From Pascua guehoae (lineage: Eukaryota > Basidiomycota > Tremellomycetes > Trichosporonales > Trichosporonaceae), in NCBI GenBank assembly GCA_001600415.1, contig BCJX01000005.1, forward strand, positions 1,854,008 to 1,918,007: a DNA stretch of 64,000 nucleotides, given 5' to 3'. Position 1 is the stretch's first letter. Each line of letters begins with the position of its first letter. The notes beneath the pieces were generated by a model. The model worked only from the letters and a program-made list of their open reading frames with translations, had not been told where the DNA came from and searched no databases. Shown here in pieces: positions 53,962 through 64,000 of the stretch. A program made the translations under genes and the position numbers.

Positions 53962-55512
53962 GGTGCCTTTGTCTTTTGTGGTGGGGGGAAATGTATGATG
54001 CGTGGGTGAATGAATGTATTGAGGTCTATGGTTGTGTGATGGCGTCGTCTAGCGGCGTCTCTGAACGTGCCAGCTAACCAGTCGTCAAGACAAGGTACAG
54101 CTAGGTGGGGTGTTCGTTACAAGAAGACCGAAAAGGAAGGAGAAGTACGGGCAAGATGGAGTTTGTGGTTGTCCATGACGCCCGGCTTTTATATGCTGAG
54201 GAGAGAATATGTTCACCACCCCAATTCTTTCAGTCCTGGAGTTGTTGTATGGTCAAAATCCCCTCGCTGGTGTACCGTTTCACCATACATTCAACAGCGA
54301 CGCGCGTTGGTGCGAAAGAAAAATTGTTGTTGTCCCAGAAGCAGAGGCGAAAAGGTAAAAGGTAACCTTGTGAGCTGAAACGTGCACAATCAAGTCGACG
54401 AGGCGCGTTTAGAGTTTTGGTGTGCATACTTTCCCTTTGTTCGAGCCTCTCGAACACAGTCTCTTTCCCTTAACCACCCACACCTTAGGTTTAAGTACGT
54501 GCCTGCAACAAAGATGGCCGCTTCCACAACTTTGCACAATTGATATGACTCAACTGGGGCTCTCTATCAGTCTGTTGCCAGGGGCAATGAAAGCCGCGAC
54601 ACCGGGGTTTCTGAAGATTTTCTTGTTTACGAGATATTTGCTGCCGACTGTTTGGGTCCACCCTCCATGACGTGGGCGCCCGAACACTGGTCTCTGCATC
54701 CCCGCACGAGTGCCGTAAAAATCTGCGAGCCCAACGACCAGAAGTAGGATAAGCTTGCTCAACAACAGTGTGTACCCTGGCGTACCAACCGCCTCGTTAC
54801 GTCGTTGCCTTCTATCCCTCTTTTCACAATCTGGCCAGCTTCCGTGGGCTGGTTGAGTAGACTTGAGCCGAATATCGTGTGGCCGCGGACTGGGGCAGTG
54901 GCGTAAATCGAAGAAGAGAAGGGCTTAGGACACTTTCGGGGGTGGTGGAGCCTACAATGTTCCGTTTCCATGAGGTTGACATACAGACACTAACAGTTGG
55001 AGGATGCCTGTCAAATGTCACGATGCTTGTCACATGTCACAACGTGATGGACGTTGCCTGCTCAGTTTCACAATCTGGGTCAGGCTGGCGAGGTTACGGA
55101 GTACATGGTAACATAGTGACATGGTGCCAAACATGTCATTCCAGGCTGACAAGACGCGCTGTCCTCGGTATCTGACTAACATTGTTGTGCCAAGCGCGAG
55201 GCCTGCGGGGACACGACCCCCGTTATGCACACCCCTGGACAAAATTTGGTACCGATGTTAGTGATGCACAAGGGGTGGTACCAGAGTCAGTTTATCACTC
55301 TCCAGCCGCTCGGTCCAGGCCATGACTCTGTGCGAGCCGACGCAATGCCGAACAATGACGCGGGGCAACTGCCCACCCCGATCTGGTGTGATCGCCGTGC
55401 CGCAGGGGATGGAAGGCTTCAAACTCAAACACAACAGATGCATCCAGAACAAAACAGAGCCCTGGGTTTTGGACGGGCAGGAACGACGAAAACATATGAT
55501 AGACTTTACTAT
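53962..55512. other. 1.5-kb intergenic region
   Basis: Apart from the TATA box at 54186, no supported gene, RNA or repeat. Confidence 0.4.
54186..54195 (-). promoter_or_regulatory. TATA box of the DUF1996 gene
   Basis: Complement CATATAAAAG; about 225 bases before the ATG at 53961. Confidence 0.6.
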
Positions 55513-57364
55513 TTACAAACGCGCGCCTCCACCCTGGCGTGCCAGTTCCTCCTGGGTGACGAGTTCCTCGAGGCGTAACGGCGCGCGACGGTCGCCGTCG
55601 CGGTCCGTGTCGTACTCTGGGATGGGGCGGTGGATGCGGAACTTTTTGGTCAGGTAGGGGCCGAGAGTGCCTTCGAGGCGGTTGACGATCAGCTCGCCCA
55701 TGACGGTAAGGAACTGGGCGGTCAATGGGGCTGTTCACGTGGTTTCAAATGGTCAAGAGCTGACGAGCGCCAGGACATGACGCTGCGACCATTACAGTAA
55801 CTCACCTTGAACGCGTGGCCTGCACCACCAGTCGCGACGAGTAACGACGGGTACTCGCGAGGAATGTCGATGACCCAGTTCGAGTCCGTCGTGTCCGAGT
55901 ACCAGCACATGCGGGTGAAGGTAATGGGTTCTGGGATGCGTCAGAGTTGAGTTGGATGACGGATTTGGGGGGGCGGTGGGTTCGGGGGAATTGTGAGATG
56001 GAAAGATGGAAGCGCAGGGCTTACTCTTGGCGATTTCGGGGTACATGATTGCCATCTGCTCGCGCAGCTTGCGGACCGACTGGCGGGGGACCCAGCCTGT
56101 AAAAAGATGTTAGAACAGACTTTACGGTTTCTGAGACGCGATAGAGTTGCCAGCATGCAAAAGCGTTTTAGCTCACCCAGTTTGTTTTGCTGCGTGTATT
56201 CAACAGCCTCTGGAACGAGCGCGGTGCGAGGGACGCCGCTGTCGAGTGTGAAACCGTGCGAGTGGAGGGCAAACTTGAGCAGACCGTCTTCGTTAGGCTT
56301 TAAGTGACGAGTCAGCGTGCGTCATCCCCAACCACGATGGGCCGCGGCCGCCAGCGTCGTCCCTCTGGTACTCACCGGGAACGAGTAGAAGCCCGTGTGG
56401 TTGCGAGCCATCTGGGTGGGAATGTCCGCGTACCGCTTCCTCTCCTCTTCGTCGAGCTGGACCATGACAATGACCTGGCCAGTCGGGACGAGCAAGCCCT
56501 TGGGGAACAGGTGCGCGAGCGCGGGGTGCGCAGCCGTCCACGACCCCAGAGCCACAATAACCTTATCGGCGAGGAACTCGCGCCCGTCCGTGGTCTTGAC
56601 GCCGCGAACATCGGAGCCGTCCTCGGTCAGGATAAGGGATGCCATCTCCGCGTTGGGGACGAGGACGCCACCAAAGTACTTGATGCCTTCGTAGAGCTTC
56701 TTGACTGCCTCGGCTGCGTTGACCCACCCGCCGTACGGGTTGTAGTAGCCGTCGGGGATCACCGACGTGTCGACCTTGACTTGACCCGAGGGCGACATCT
56801 TGGCCCGCAGCTCGGCAGGAGTCTTGAGGAGCTCAACCTCTGGCTCAAGCCGCTTAGAGTTTTCATACGAGTTGATCGCCTCTTTAGAGCCCATGTTGCG
56901 GATCACAACACCGGACCTGGGCGTGTCAGTGCAATGACCCCATCTTACGCATTTGGCTCTGTTTGCGTTTGCCCAGGACCTGTCACAGTGCGCAAAAGGC
57001 TGAGATGTGACGTGTTAGGGAGACTAAACGCCCACCGATCATCGCCTATGACACATTGCCCGTATCCACCACGCTGCAGGTAGTACCTCATCCTAAACCC
57101 TACTCACTGGTGGTAAATGCCTTTCCACATGGGCTTGTTCCACCGGTGGACAGCCTCACGGCCGAGTTTGGCATAGTCGACGTCTTGGTAGTCCCACCGG
57201 ACAACCTTGCTGATATCGGTAGACGCGGCGTCGAGCGCAGGGAGCTCTGGCGCCTTGTCAATGATGGTGACGGTCGAGTACTTGCCGCCCTGGAGCAGCT
57301 CGAGGGCGGCCGAGGCGCCAAACTCGCCGGCGCCAACGACGAGGACCGAGGGCTTCTGGAACAT
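55513..57364 (-). CDS. FAD-dependent amine oxidase (sarcosine/fructosyl-amino-acid oxidase type), 6 exons
   Basis: Complement of 57364-57108, 56916-56376, 56297-56177, 56096-56025, 55930-55806 and 55713-55513, 1,317 bases, 438 residues, all phases matching. The N-terminus has the dinucleotide-binding motif VLVVGAGEFGASAALELL followed by an acidic strand end (TIIDK). Other DAO-family blocks: VIPDGYYNPYGGWVNAAEAVK, FLADKVIVALGSWT, FTRMCWYSDTTDSNWVIDIP and LLVATGGAGHAFKFLTVMG near the C-terminus, the usual flavin site. The protein ends ARL, an accepted PTS1 tripeptide, so a peroxisomal location is likely, fitting an H2O2-producing oxidase. Candidate substrates are N-methyl or N-glycated amino acids or saccharopine-like compounds; sequence alone cannot decide. 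An in-frame upstream ATG at 57439 would add 25 Thr-rich residues. Confidence 0.87.
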
Positions 57365-57743
57365 GGTGGTGGTAGTAGTTGTGGTGAGGGTGTCAGTGGT
57401 GAGAGAGACTTTTTTTTGCATGGCTGTGAACCGCGGCATTTAACGAGTCGCGATACGGTCTACGGTGGTGGGCAGTTGTCGGGCAGCTGCGATGGTTTTG
57501 TAATCGCGACAATGGTCGAGCTGCGTAGGCAGATAGGACAGGGTGGAGTAGCAGGTGGAAGGCCGGCGGCAACAGTCGGAAATCTCGGTGAAGTGCGGTG
57601 ACTGTCGGGTGTGGCGTAGACTGCCTCCACTTTAGACTCGTGGTGCGGGGTAAAGTGCCCCACTGAAACCACCGAAGGTAGCCGATTCCCACCGACTACT
57701 GTACTCACTCCACCACAATCCACTCTTAACCCTCGCTCGAGTC
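57365..57743. promoter_or_regulatory. Divergent promoter between oxidase and regulator
   Basis: 379 bases separate the start codons of two divergent genes. No strong TATA box on either side. Contains a CGGnnnnnnnCCG-type pair near 57420-57470 and several TGCGGT/ACCGCA-like half sites, which Zn2Cys6 proteins could bind; none is proven. Confidence 0.4.
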
Positions 57744-60491
57744 ATGCCACGAGCAGAGACACGAGAGACTACTCGCGACACGCACCGTCGCTTATACAAG
57801 GCCTGCACAGCCTGTCACCGAGCAAAGCTACGTTGTGACCTAGGCAGTGTTGACAACCCCGACGACCCGCCATGCAAGCGATGCCGCCGGACCGGGCGCG
57901 AGTGCGTCTTCACAAAGGCTTACCAACGGGCCGGGTCCAGGGTCGCATCCACATCACAGACACCGTTGAGAGCACGGAGCACGGCGCCGCCCGAGGGCGG
58001 CATGACCGAGCAGCAGGGAGGGATACCATTTACGAGCTGGTCGAGTAATAACTCGGCGCAACCGGGGACAGTGACAAACTCTCCCCTGGGCGCCGCCCCC
58101 ATCTCGCCCTCCATCTTCGCCCCATCCTCTGCGGTTGACACTGGCAACACCGCCCCAACCCGCCCACGGGCATACACACGGAGCAGCTCTGATGGCGCTG
58201 CCACCAATCTCGAACTTGTGCACGGGCGTCACCTCGAAACACCCGCCGATGCGCTCCAGCTCCTCTGTGCGGTCGCGGACGACAATAACAGTGCTACCGG
58301 CCCCACCGAGGTGCCCGTCTCGCTTGAGTCTGTGCCGGAAAAGGGCATGTGGAGTCGGTGGATGCCCGTACGCGATGGACTATTGACCACAACTGAAGCG
58401 GCTGCGTTGTTGAGCTAGTACGTCTAGATGTGTTACTTCTTCTCCTAACCACCCAACAGCTTTGAACAAAACCTCAACCCATGTTACCCCATCGTTTCCC
58501 GCGAGTTATTCGAACCGCGGCACTTTGGCCAACTGCTCCAGGAGCCCATCCTCCTTGGCGCCATTGCGGTTGTTGCGGCACGCTACATCCACCTTGGGCC
58601 GTCCTTTGACCCACAGGAACCGAGTCGCTCACGAATCGTCCAGGCAAAGCTCGTGGCCTGGCTTCGTGAGCGAATAAGCTACATCACAATGGGGTGGTGA
58701 GTGGAGCAGAAGCTGCGGATGGGTGGCATCGTGCTGATAACACGTTCAGCTCGACTCTTCGTACAATAGGCACGGTCGAGGCGCTCCTGATCCTCAGCGA
58801 GTGGCCACCCCGCGCAATGCTGGTCGAAGACCGAGCGATGGCCGGAACACGGTCACAACCCCCGGCCAAGGCGGAAAAGCATCGCGCGTGTAAGATGCAG
58901 GACAACCTGAGCTGGACCCTCATTGGTCTCGCGGTACGCATTGCGCAGGAACTGGGGCTACAAGATGAAAGCTCGTATGTGACCAGTGCGACGACGCCAG
59001 AATGGGAGGCGCATCGCTGCTTCAACACTTGGGTTTGTGGGTATTTTTCACTATGGAATTGGTGGTTGTGACGCTGACCTGTTACAGACTGCTTGTCCGC
59101 GGACCGACAGTACGTGACCAGGCGGAATAAAGGCTGACGACAGTGTTTCGGTGCGCCTGGGGCGTGCGTCTCTTATACAAGCCAGTACGTATCGACTTAT
59201 TCGTTTGCGCTTTTGGCTCACGCACAGAAATGACTACGTGCTGGTGGGAAAACATTGGTGCCATCAGCATGGCCAACCACCATCACGGACAAAGTGGCAT
59301 GCGCCTCGTATCGCTTACCTGGCGCCACAGTCGTATTTGTCTCGAGCACACCCATGTACGTAGACATGTCGAGTTGGTGGGGCGCGTGCTGATCTCCAAC
59401 CGTGCAGATGGTCGGCCTCCTCCAAGAGATGCTTTACGCGTCGCCCGGCCTCACCGACGATCTGATCAAGACAGGCCGCTACGAGTCGGTCCTCCACAGA
59501 CTGAGGCACGAGCTCGACTCGTTGTGGGACTGGATCGCGGGCGACCTCCCAGGCCAGTCGGCCATGGATGGTGAACCTGGGCGCAGCCAGCTCACCCTCG
59601 ACGAGTGTCGCGAGGTCATGTGGCGCATCGACCAAGACTATGTAAAGTGCGCACATTTAGGCAGCAGAACCCGGGCGCGGCTGTGCTGACAAGTCCCAGA
59701 CTGTATGCGAATGCCATCGCCATGCGTGCCGCCCAGAAGCGACTGTCGCGCATGAACTTTATCGTGGGTACAATCCTCATTACACTCCTCACACTCTCAG
59801 CGGGAAGAACGGATGCCCCCCTTTCAGTATTCTACGATGCGCGCTGCGGAAGGCGCATTCCTCGTCGAAGCGGTCGATGCTGCCATTGCATTGTTGCGGT
59901 ATGGCATTGTGCTGAGCCAGACGGGTGTCTTGCGCTCGTGCCCAGGGCGGACATTCCTGCGCATGGTGGGTGTTATTTCGGGTCTGGGTGCAGTGGGCCA
60001 CTTACTAACGGCGCGCAGATGTACGCCAGCGTGTTTGTCATGAAGGTACGTTTTCGCCTTCTGCTCTTATGCCCCAACTCTAGCCTTACTGCTACAATAC
60101 TGACATACAGGCGATGCATACCGGCGCGATTGCCTCCCCAGACGACGCCATCGAGCTGCAGTACGGCATCATCCGCGCGTTCCGCGCCGCGGCCGTCGAC
60201 GACGATCACATAGCAGCCGAGCTCGCCGCGCTGCTCGAACGTATTCTCCCCGCCCTCCCCGCGCCGGTCGTCAGTGTGGGTGAAAAGCGGTCAGCGCCAG
60301 AAGGAGTCGCCCAACCCTATCCGACGGACCAGAACCAGCAGGACCTGCCTCCGCCCATCTTCGAGTTCCCCCTCGACGACGCCACCAACGACCTGTTTGC
60401 CGGGTGGGGGTTTGACCCCATCATGCTGTTGTCCGAGATGGAGGAAACGCTCGACATGGGGCTCGACACGGGCAGTCGAGTCGTAGCATAG
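57744..60491 (+). CDS. Zn2Cys6 transcription factor, 11 exons
   Basis: Exons 57744-58417, 58460-58696, 58750-59036, 59088-59109, 59144-59184, 59228-59355, 59408-59646, 59700-59763, 59828-59965, 60019-60045 and 60111-60491; 2,238 bases, 745 residues, all phases matching. The binuclear zinc cluster is at 21-54 (Cys 21, 24, 31, 44, 47, 54; KACTACHRAKLRCD..CKRCRRTGRECVF). A disordered Ser/Thr linker follows, then the fungal-specific middle domain (YPIVSRELFEPRHFGQLL, LSWTLIGLAVRIAQELGLQ, CFNTWVYCLSADRHVSVRLGR). The C-terminus is acidic and Phe/Leu-rich (FEFPLDDATNDLFAGWGFDP), which looks like an activation region. Two exons are only 22 and 27 nt. It sits head-to-head with the FAD oxidase and may regulate it. 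Confidence 0.88.
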
Positions 60492-61583
60492 GTGAGAGCG
60501 TAAGGGTAGTGACTCTGGGTTACGAAAAAAGTAGTGGACTTGTGTGTGTATATAGTGCTCTCTTGGACTCGCTCTCGTGCTGCGCCCGCTGTGCATGTGT
60601 GATGTGACATGGTACGTGAATCCTTGTTCGCAGATTCTGTGCACTGATGTTGCTCGGAGATTGGCAACTAGTCTCAAGCTTCTTCCAACCCCACCCCAGT
60701 CTGGCACGGACCCGAGCTCTCTTGGGAGCCGTGTGCCCTGTAGGCCCTTGCGCCTCTGCACAGACAGCGAACCAGCTGGCCCACAGCGGCAGTTCGGCTG
60801 GAACGTAGTTTGTCTCTCGGTTTGTCCTCTACCTCTACATGTAGAAGATGCACTGGGGACAGATGGAGACTGTATAGAAGAGCTGTATCCACTTCTTTAG
60901 GCTCTGGTATCAAATGGTGGTTGAATGGTGGTGCGGTGGGCTGTGGCGAGTATGCAGGACAGATCTAAGCCCGCGGTGCGGACGGCATTTCCGGCGCCGG
61001 CGACATCCGAAGATCTCCCGTGCGGCCAACTGGCCGTTTGCCGGCGGCAATGGCGGCAAACAAGACCACGGTGGGATAGTTGTCCACCAACTCTCGAAAA
61101 ATCAGTTAAAAAGCTGCTGTCGGACATGGAGGTATCTGTCGCCCGACCAGTTTGTGGAACGGAGGAGGCGACGCAGATGCAGACGCCAACGGAAGTCCGT
61201 CGTGGGGCCACTGTCGGCTTAGCAAGGCTTCTCATGTTGGGTAGTGTGGGGCGGCACGTGATCGGAGCTGGCCGTGTCCCCGCTAAAAGAGAGGATCGGG
61301 ACACCCGATGGTACCCATGGTGGTGCTGCTGCCCCACTCAGGAACTACGAGTTGGGAGCGGGGCCGGGGCCTGCGACGCCGAGACGGGTGGATATCCGAA
61401 CGATACGGCCAGGGGCGACGCGACGGCTCACGGCCGAACCCTACCGCCGCTGCCGAGGCATGTCGAACAGGTCTGGTGACGCCAGTGGTTAGTGACACAC
61501 CGGGTCAATATAGAGCCCCCAGTTCTACTGAACCTCGAGTGTAGTTTCTCATCGACTCCACCACACCACGCTCCATCACCACC
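60492..61583. other. 1.1-kb intergenic region with promoter of the CoA-transferase gene
   Basis: No supported gene. An AATATAGAG at 61507 may serve as the TATA element for the gene at 61584. Confidence 0.4.
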
Positions 61584-63574
61584 ATGTTGACCCGGCTCAC
61601 CACCCGTCCACTGCTCGCCGCGCACGCCGCCCTCGCCGCGCGCGGCTTTGCGTCGTCTGCGGCGCTGTCCAAGTCGAAAGTGTACGCCTCGGCCGCCGAG
61701 GCCGTCGAGGCCGTCAAGCCCGGGGACATTGTGCTGTCTGGCGGTTTTGGGCTGTGCGGCGTGCCCAACACGCTCATCGGGGCGCTGTCCAAGCGCACCG
61801 ACGTGAACAATCTCACGGGTGTTTCGAACAATGCGGGCGCGCTCGTAAAGGGCGAGATGAAGGGGCTTGGCAAGCTCCTCGAGACCAAGCAGCTGAGCAA
61901 GATGATTGCTAGCTACCTCGGCACGTGAGTACCGGGTGTACGCGGGCTCGAGGCGGGCATGTAATTCTGGTGGTGTGAGTGAGCGTGAGCTGACGGCCCA
62001 GCAACAAGGTGCTGGAGAAAATGTACCTCACGGGCGAGATTGAGCTCGAGCTCACGCCCCAAGGCACGCTGGCCGAGCGCATGCGCGCCGCCGGCGCGGG
62101 CATCCCGGCCTTTTACACGCCCACCGGCTACAATACGCCCGTGCAGCACGCGACGGTCGCGGCCAAGCACGACGCCGACGGCAAGGAGGTCGCGTTCCCC
62201 AAGCCGCGCGAGACGCGCAACTTTGGCGGGCGCGAGTATATCCTCGAAGAGGCGATCAAGGGCGACGTTGCGCTCATTCGCGCCTGGAAGGTCGACGAGG
62301 CTGGTAATGCCATTTTTAGGTACACGGCCAACAACTTTAGCAGCGCCATGGCGCGCAGTGCCAAGACGACTATTGTCGAGGTGAGTCTAGTTGGTGGAGC
62401 GTATATGTGCGAGCATAGCAGGCGTTGCTGCGGACGAGTAGAGACTTGTCACTTGTTGTGACGCATTGTATCCCCCTTCAACTTCCCCGCTCACACCACC
62501 CAGGCCGAGGAGATTGTCCCTACTGGCTCGCTGGACCCGATGCAGATCCACCTTCCGGGCATCTACGTGAACCGGATCGTCAAGGCCGAGACGCCGCGCG
62601 AAATCGAGTTTGTCACGACCAAGCCCGAGCCCGGAGCGGACACGGGAGCCGTGCTCGGCTCTGGCGAGGCGCGCGCCAAGCGCGAAAACATTGTCCGCCG
62701 CGCGGCCCAGGAGCTCGAGGACGGCTTCTACGTCAACCTCGGTATCGGTATCCCGACGCTCATCCCGTCGTATATCCCCGAGGGCCGCCAGATCTGGCTC
62801 CAGAGCGAGAATGGTATTCTCGGCATGGGCCCGCTGCCCACAAAGGACGAAGTCGACCCGGATATCATCAACGCCGGCAAGGAGACTGGTAAGCTTGGGT
62901 GTTCTTGTGGGTGAAATGACGTACTGACGCGCCAGTTACGTTCATGCCCGGTGCGTCGACGTTTGACTCGTCCGAGTCGTTCGGCATGATCCGCGGCGGA
63001 CACATTGACGTCTCGGTCCTCGGTGTGAGTAGCTCGTGGCGATGGCGCGATGGCGTAGAATGCGCTGACGGCAGGCAATGGAGGTCTCGGCAGCGGGTGA
63101 CCTCGCCAACTGGATCATCCCCGGCAAGCTCGTCAAGGGTGAGTAGCTGCAGTCACTCCGAGCTGCACTGGACTGCATGCAGCCAGCCTTGCAGCCTGTC
63201 TACTCGCCACACTCGTACTGACCCGCAGGCATGGGCGGCGCCATGGACCTCGTCTCGTCCCCGGACCAGACAAAGATTATTGTCACCACCGACCACACGG
63301 ACAAGAAGGGCAACCCCAAGATTGTCCAGGAGTGCAGCCTGCCCCTCACCGGCGCGCGCTGCGTGAGCATGATCATTACCGAATTGGTACGTCTACATCC
63401 ACCGAACACAATCCCCATGCTTGGCTCACACCACAGGCCGTCTTTGACGTCGACCGCAAAAACGGCACCCTGACCCTCTCCGAGCTCATGCCCGGCGCGA
63501 CGCTCGACGAGGTGCGCGCCAAGACGGGCGCAAAGTTCGAGGTCGGCCCGAATGTCAAGGAGGTCTCGGTCTGA
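61584..63574 (+). CDS. Succinyl-CoA:3-ketoacid CoA-transferase, mitochondrial, 7 exons
   Basis: Exons 61584-61924, 62002-62380, 62504-62888, 62936-63024, 63075-63138, 63229-63386 and 63437-63574; 1,554 bases, 517 residues, the usual length of the fused alpha-beta SCOT enzyme. The N-terminal 28 residues are Arg/Ala/Ser-rich without acidic residues ([21 protein letters not shown]), a mitochondrial presequence. Alpha half: [19 protein letters not shown] and [15 protein letters not shown]. Beta half: [19 protein letters not shown], and the active-site loop [10 protein letters not shown] with Glu 342 as catalytic residue. It transfers CoA from succinyl-CoA to acetoacetate for ketone-body or acetoacetate use in the mitochondrial matrix. 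Confidence 0.93.
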
Positions 63575-64000
63575 GCGCGACGGTAAAGGTATCAAAAAAA
63601 AAACAACCAACAGATTGCATCAACGGGAGAGAGGCGGCTTGTAGTGTAATGCGATGTATCATTTCGAGCCATGTGGGTGTGCATGGATTTTGAGGGTGCG
63701 CGCGCATAAAGTGTGGTTGTAAAGATGGCAGAACCTCCAGCTCACGGTCGCGTGTGTTGAAATGGTAGTCACACGCTAATAATTGATTCTCTTTTGCGCA
63801 GCGTTGAGGTTTACACAGCGCGGAGGGGACGCAGTGAGGCGTCTGACACGCACCGGCCGCGGACCACCCGCGGTCCAGCAGCCAGCAGCAGGCCAACAAT
63901 TTACCGTTCGTCGTCTCATCAAGCGCACGCATGCACATGGCCAACTCTGCACGCCCAGACTTGGCAGTAAAAGGCGTTCCGTCTACAAACCATCCGTCAC
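63575..64000. other. 3' flank to window end
   Basis: No supported gene; an A10 run at 63594 follows the stop of the CoA-transferase gene. Confidence 0.4.

Overview
The window looks like nuclear DNA of a GC-rich basidiomycete yeast. Genes carry many short GT-AG introns (32-150 nt) with CTRAY branch sites just before the acceptor. Proteins are long and rich in Ser, Pro and Thr, TATA boxes are clear, and every tRNA gene seen is interrupted by an intron. A Tremellomycete, probably of the Trichosporonales, fits best; this placement is inference, no search was run. All multi-exon models were built by hand from splice signals plus reading-frame closure. Nearly all close exactly; the exceptions are stated.

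Layout. 1-5 kb: the end of a Pro/Ser-rich gene on the left edge, then tRNA genes (Arg, three Asn, Gly-TCC, Pro). 5.5-15.9 kb: three unrecognised genes (5.5, 8.2-9.3 and 11.6-12.5 kb), tRNA-Cys, a tRNA-Gly(GCC) with an unusually long intron, tRNA-Glu and tRNA-Phe. 15.7-23.7 kb: the most unusual part. It has at least 16 related hairpin sequences, all in one orientation. Read on the minus strand, nearly all start with GT, end with a CTGAC-type branch site and AG, and so look like introns with inverted-repeat ends (introner-like elements). They interrupt two minus-strand genes; one (22.3-23.3 kb) closes perfectly as a 219-residue reading frame when they are removed.

25-36 kb: a Lys-rich nuclear-type protein; an 871-residue protein with a BRCT-like domain at each end and a copy of the eS31 (Rps27a) zinc ribbon in the middle; and a fungal-specific transcription factor domain protein with a 1.26-kb repeat-filled intron. 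36.8-47.3 kb: an NRPS-like A-T-R reductase, an MFS sugar transporter, a GPI-anchored secreted protein and a decayed GH1 beta-glucosidase pseudogene. 47.5-54 kb: tRNA-Gly(CCC) and tRNA-Glu, an M3 oligopeptidase (13 exons), tRNA-Ala, and a secreted DUF1996 protein. 55.5-63.6 kb: a peroxisomal-type FAD amine oxidase divergently paired with a Zn2Cys6 regulator, then mitochondrial succinyl-CoA:3-ketoacid CoA-transferase.

No operon-like logic is expected. The only context-based functional link I would propose is the divergent oxidase/regulator pair at 55.5-60.5 kb. No CRISPR, IS element, rRNA operon or intact transposon was seen.
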